Shown in pieces: positions 6,847-8,359 of a stretch of 8,359 bases of DNA (the first letter of the stretch is position 1; the number at the start of each line of letters is the position of its first letter). The translations under genes were made by a program, and so were the position numbers. The notes beneath the pieces were generated by a model. The model searched no databases. It had not been told where the DNA came from and saw only the letters and a program-made list of their open reading frames with translations. The DNA is from Spongiibacteraceae bacterium (GTDB taxonomy: Bacteria > Pseudomonadota > Gammaproteobacteria > Pseudomonadales > PIVM01): NCBI GenBank assembly GCA_030618505.1, contig JAUXDF010000115.1:1-8359 (forward strand). The letters are read 5' to 3'.

Positions 6847-7007
6847 TATACTCTCCGCACATGGATTTTCAGCACTCAAGCATGCCCTTTTTTACGGATG
6901 GCCGCGTTGAAAAACCTTGCTGTAGATTGCTACAGCGGCATTTTTCGCCTTGCCCTCCACAAAAAATGACTCACTTGAATGCTAAAAATTCATGTGCGGA
7001 GAGTATA
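6847..7007. mobile_element. 161-bp imperfect palindrome, like a miniature inverted-repeat element (MITE)
   Basis: The arms at 6847-6880 and 6974-7007 are inverted repeats of 34 bp with 31 matches; the outer 17 bp (TATACTCTCCGCACATG) are exact. The three mismatches are single-base transitions. The middle is also partly self-complementary about nearly the same centre, so the whole element can fold into one long hairpin. There is no transposase gene inside. The outermost TATA on both sides may be a target duplication, in which case the element proper starts at CTCTCC; as TATA is itself a palindrome this cannot be decided from one copy. It resembles ERIC-like or MITE-type elements in layout, but no named family is recognised from sequence. 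Confidence 0.7.
6910..6945. terminator. Terminator-like hairpin working in both directions, inside the palindromic element
   Basis: A 7-bp stem, GCTGTAG (6919-6925) with CTACAGC (6930-6936), closes a 4-base loop. Four bases after the stem comes TTTTT (6941-6945) on the plus strand. On the minus strand the same layout appears: stem, four bases, then TTTTT (6910-6914). It could stop amrS readthrough from the left and minus-strand transcripts from the right. The four-base gap between stem and T run, and the modest stem, make its strength uncertain. Confidence 0.45.
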
Positions 7008-7028
7008 GTAAGCCACCAATGCTTTGGA

Positions 7029-7063
7029 TGCCAGGGTTATGATTGCCATAAAACGGGCTGGCA
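7029..7063 (+). repeat. Dyad in the ahcY leader
   Basis: TGCCAG (7029-7034) pairs with CTGGCA (7058-7063), and inside it TTAT (7037-7040) pairs with ATAA (7048-7051). The dyad surrounds the -35 box of the candidate ahcY promoter, so an operator is possible. The inner and outer arms are spaced unevenly, so support is weak. The motifs of the SAH riboswitch are not seen. Confidence 0.25.
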
Positions 7064-7071
7064 AACATCAT
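7043..7071 (+). promoter_or_regulatory. Candidate sigma-70 promoter of ahcY
   Basis: TTGCCA (7043-7048), five of six consensus bases, is followed after 17 bases by CATCAT (7066-7071), four of six. A transcript would start near 7078 and give a leader of about 28 bases. The outer end of the palindromic element also offers TATAGT at 7004-7009 as a possible -10 box, without a good -35. Confidence 0.4.
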
Positions 7072-7105
7072 CTAACCCCCGAACCCAAGCGCTGACCAGA
7101 AAACT

Positions 7106-8359
7106 ATGACTGATACCAACCACGACATCAAAGACCTTTCGCTGGCTAACCAAGGACGCGCACGTATCGAGTGGGCGCGCACTGAAATGCCGGTGTTGCG
7201 TTTAATACACGATCGTTTTGCCAAACAACGCCCATTGGCAGGCGCGCGCATCAGCGGCTGCCTGCATATCACTACAGAAACTGCTAATCTGGCGCGCACC
7301 CTGACGGCAGGTGGGGCGGAGTTGGTATTATGTGCCAGCAATCCTCTTAGCACCCAGGATGATGTCGCAGCCGCACTGGTACAGCATTATCATGTTCCCA
7401 CCTTTGCCATTCGTGGTGAAGACGACAGTACCTATTACCAGCATATAGCCAAAGCGCTGGATCATCATCCCCAGCTAACCCTGGATGATGGTGCCGATCT
7501 GGTTAGCGAATTGCATAAAAGCCGCAGTGATTTACTGGCTGAAGTGATTGGCGGCACCGAAGAAACGACCACCGGCGTGATCCGTCTTCGCGCTATGGCG
7601 GCAGATAATGCCCTCAGATTTCCGCTCATTGCTGTTAACGATGCGATGACTAAGCATCTGTTCGATAATCGTTACGGTACCGGCCAAAGTACCTTGGACG
7701 GCATTATTCGGGCTACCAATATACTGCTGGCCGGAAAAACCTTCACGGTTGCTGGTTACGGTTGGTGCGGTCGCGGTATTGCCATGCGTGCTAAAGGTCA
7801 TGGCGCCCATGTCATCGTCACTGAAGTCGAGCCGCTGAGAGCACTGGAAGCGGCCATGGATGGTTTTCGGGTCATGCCCTTGCTGGATGCAGCTGCCTGT
7901 TCGGATTTTATTATTACAGCAACCGGCGACAAGCATGTGTTGGATCAGCCACATTTTGAGGTGATGAAAGACGGCTGCGTGATAGCCAATTCCGGGCATT
8001 TTAATGTTGAAATCAATATTCCGGAATTGGAAAAGCTGACTGTAAAAAAACATCGTCCACGTAACAATGTCGAATCGTATCAACTTAAAAACGGGCGTAC
8101 TATCCGGTTGTTGGCGGAGGGACGGCTAGTCAATCTAGCTGCCGCAGAAGGCCATCCGGCAACTGTTATGGATATGAGTTTCGCAAATCAAGCATTGAGC
8201 ATTGCTTATTTGTGGCAGCATGGCGCTGATCTTAAAAATGCAGTGCATCCGGTGCCGGCTGATATTGATCAACAAGTCGCTACAATGAAGCTGGCGGCGA
8301 TGGGTATCAATATTGACAGGTTAACACCGGAACAGACGGCTTACTTATCTTCATGGAAA
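7106..8359 (+). CDS. ahcY: S-adenosylhomocysteine hydrolase, short form, 3' end cut off by the window edge
   Basis: Splits S-adenosylhomocysteine into adenosine and homocysteine, using bound NAD+, and so clears the product of methyl transfer. 418 codons are visible; the sequence breaks off in YLSSWK, where short members end within a few residues. Active-site blocks: CLHITTETA (52-60) with His54, SNPLSTQD (78-85), GTEETTTGV (150-158), NDAMTK (178-183) with Lys183, and FDNRYGTGQS (186-195). The NAD-binding fold has VAGYGWCGRG (215-224); NSGHFNVEI (295-303) and LAEGRLVNL (336-344) follow. The SNP version of the second block and the absence of the C-terminal Lys/Tyr tail match archaeal and Thermotoga enzymes. 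The start ATG 7106 is the only one in frame after a TAA at 7073-7075; its Shine-Dalgarno is weak. Confidence 0.95.
   Translation, partial: MTDTNHDIKDLSLANQGRARIEWARTEMPVLRLIHDRFAKQRPLAGARISGCLHITTETANLARTLTAGGAELVLCASNPLSTQDDVAAALVQHYHVPTFAIRGEDDSTYYQHIAKALDHHPQLTLDDGADLVSELHKSRSDLLAEVIGGTEETTTGVIRLRAMAADNALRFPLIAVNDAMTKHLFDNRYGTGQSTLDGIIRATNILLAGKTFTVAGYGWCGRGIAMRAKGHGAHVIVTEVEPLRALEAAMDGFRVMPLLDAAACSDFIITATGDKHVLDQPHFEVMKDGCVIANSGHFNVEINIPELEKLTVKKHRPRNNVESYQLKNGRTIRLLAEGRLVNLAAAEGHPATVMDMSFANQALSIAYLWQHGADLKNAVHPVPADIDQQVATMKLAAMGINIDRLTPEQTAYLSSWK

Larger units (their letters stand above)
6619..7049 (-). pseudogene. Small unknown gene broken by the palindromic element and by a one-base frameshift
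   Basis: Reading the minus strand from ATG 7049 gives MAIITLASKALVAY up to the palindromic element at 7007. On the other side, in the frame that fits if the element and one TATA copy are removed, the reading continues YNTQKKRIISGQEG and on to a TGA at 6716-6718. If one A is also removed from the A4 run at 6754-6757, the frame runs on into the 42-residue frame and stops at 6619. The rebuilt product is 90 residues, with no recognised family and no obvious membrane helix. Two repairs are needed, and the frame choice depends on a 4-base target duplication, so this is an inference. With the element in place, an ATG in its inverted repeat (6862) could still express a 48-residue piece ending at 6716. 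Confidence 0.35.
6623..7105. other. 484-base stretch between amrS and ahcY without an intact recognised gene
   Basis: From left to right it holds the small minus-strand frame and its frameshift, the palindromic element with its terminator-like core, and the ahcY leader with a candidate promoter. Nothing else was recognised. No plus-strand frame here looks like a gene; the one spanning the element reads only through its inverted repeats. Confidence 0.6.

Noticed and set aside
7008..7071. An alternative N-terminus for the broken small gene, beginning MMFASPFYGN at 7071
   Set aside because: It joins the downstream frame only if the element inserted without any target duplication. The TATA duplication favours the other frame, although this one has a G-rich run upstream and is not fully excluded.
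7008..7105. SAH or SAM riboswitch before ahcY
   Set aside because: A SAH riboswitch would be expected in some bacteria here, but its conserved stems and joining motifs are not seen and the leader is short.
6825..7109. A plus-strand frame of 94 codons across the palindromic element
   Set aside because: It only reads through inverted-repeat sequence and its hairpin core, with no Shine-Dalgarno and no protein-like features.
7532..8083. A minus-strand frame of 183 codons
   Set aside because: It is antisense to the best-conserved part of ahcY.

Overview
The window looks like a piece of a bacterial chromosome, most likely from a gammaproteobacterium. Two things point that way: a HpnN-type RND exporter (usually tied to hopanoid lipids) and an AmmeMemoRadiSam gene set. 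A methylotroph or methanotroph relative would fit, but this is an inference from gene content only. No rRNA, tRNA, CRISPR array or complete insertion sequence was seen. Base composition is uneven: sampled lines of the AI-2E-type permease gene are about one third G+C, while the ahcY gene at the right is near one half.

Left part (1-4070). Three genes lie on the minus strand. The leftmost is a large HpnN/MMPL-type exporter that runs off the left edge. Its start overlaps, by ATGA, the stop of a small DUF2459-type envelope protein. Upstream is a gene for an AI-2E/PerM-family membrane permease, whose best start is an internal TTG behind a near-perfect Shine-Dalgarno sequence.

Centre (4071-6622). 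This is a complete AmmeMemoRadiSam set. amrB (Memo-like) and amrA (AMMECR1-like) lie on the minus strand with a TAATG overlap, and the radical SAM gene amrS is divergent on the plus strand. The 93-bp gap between amrB and amrS holds a plausible promoter and two palindromic sites, one of them over the amrB ribosome binding site. The three proteins are known to co-occur; what they make together is not established.

Right part (6623-8359). Between amrS and ahcY is a 484-base stretch that first looks empty. It holds (i) a 161-bp imperfect palindrome with 34-bp inverted ends, like a miniature inverted-repeat element, with a terminator-like core that reads in both directions, and (ii) the apparent remains of a small minus-strand gene. 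Taking out the palindrome with one TATA copy, and one A of an A4 run, would restore a 90-codon frame. After this comes ahcY, S-adenosylhomocysteine hydrolase, cut off a few codons before its end by the window edge. It is the short, archaeal/Thermotoga-like form of the enzyme.

Most worth checking: the palindromic element and the gene it seems to have broken, the divergent control region of the AmmeMemoRadiSam set, and the ancestry of the short ahcY.
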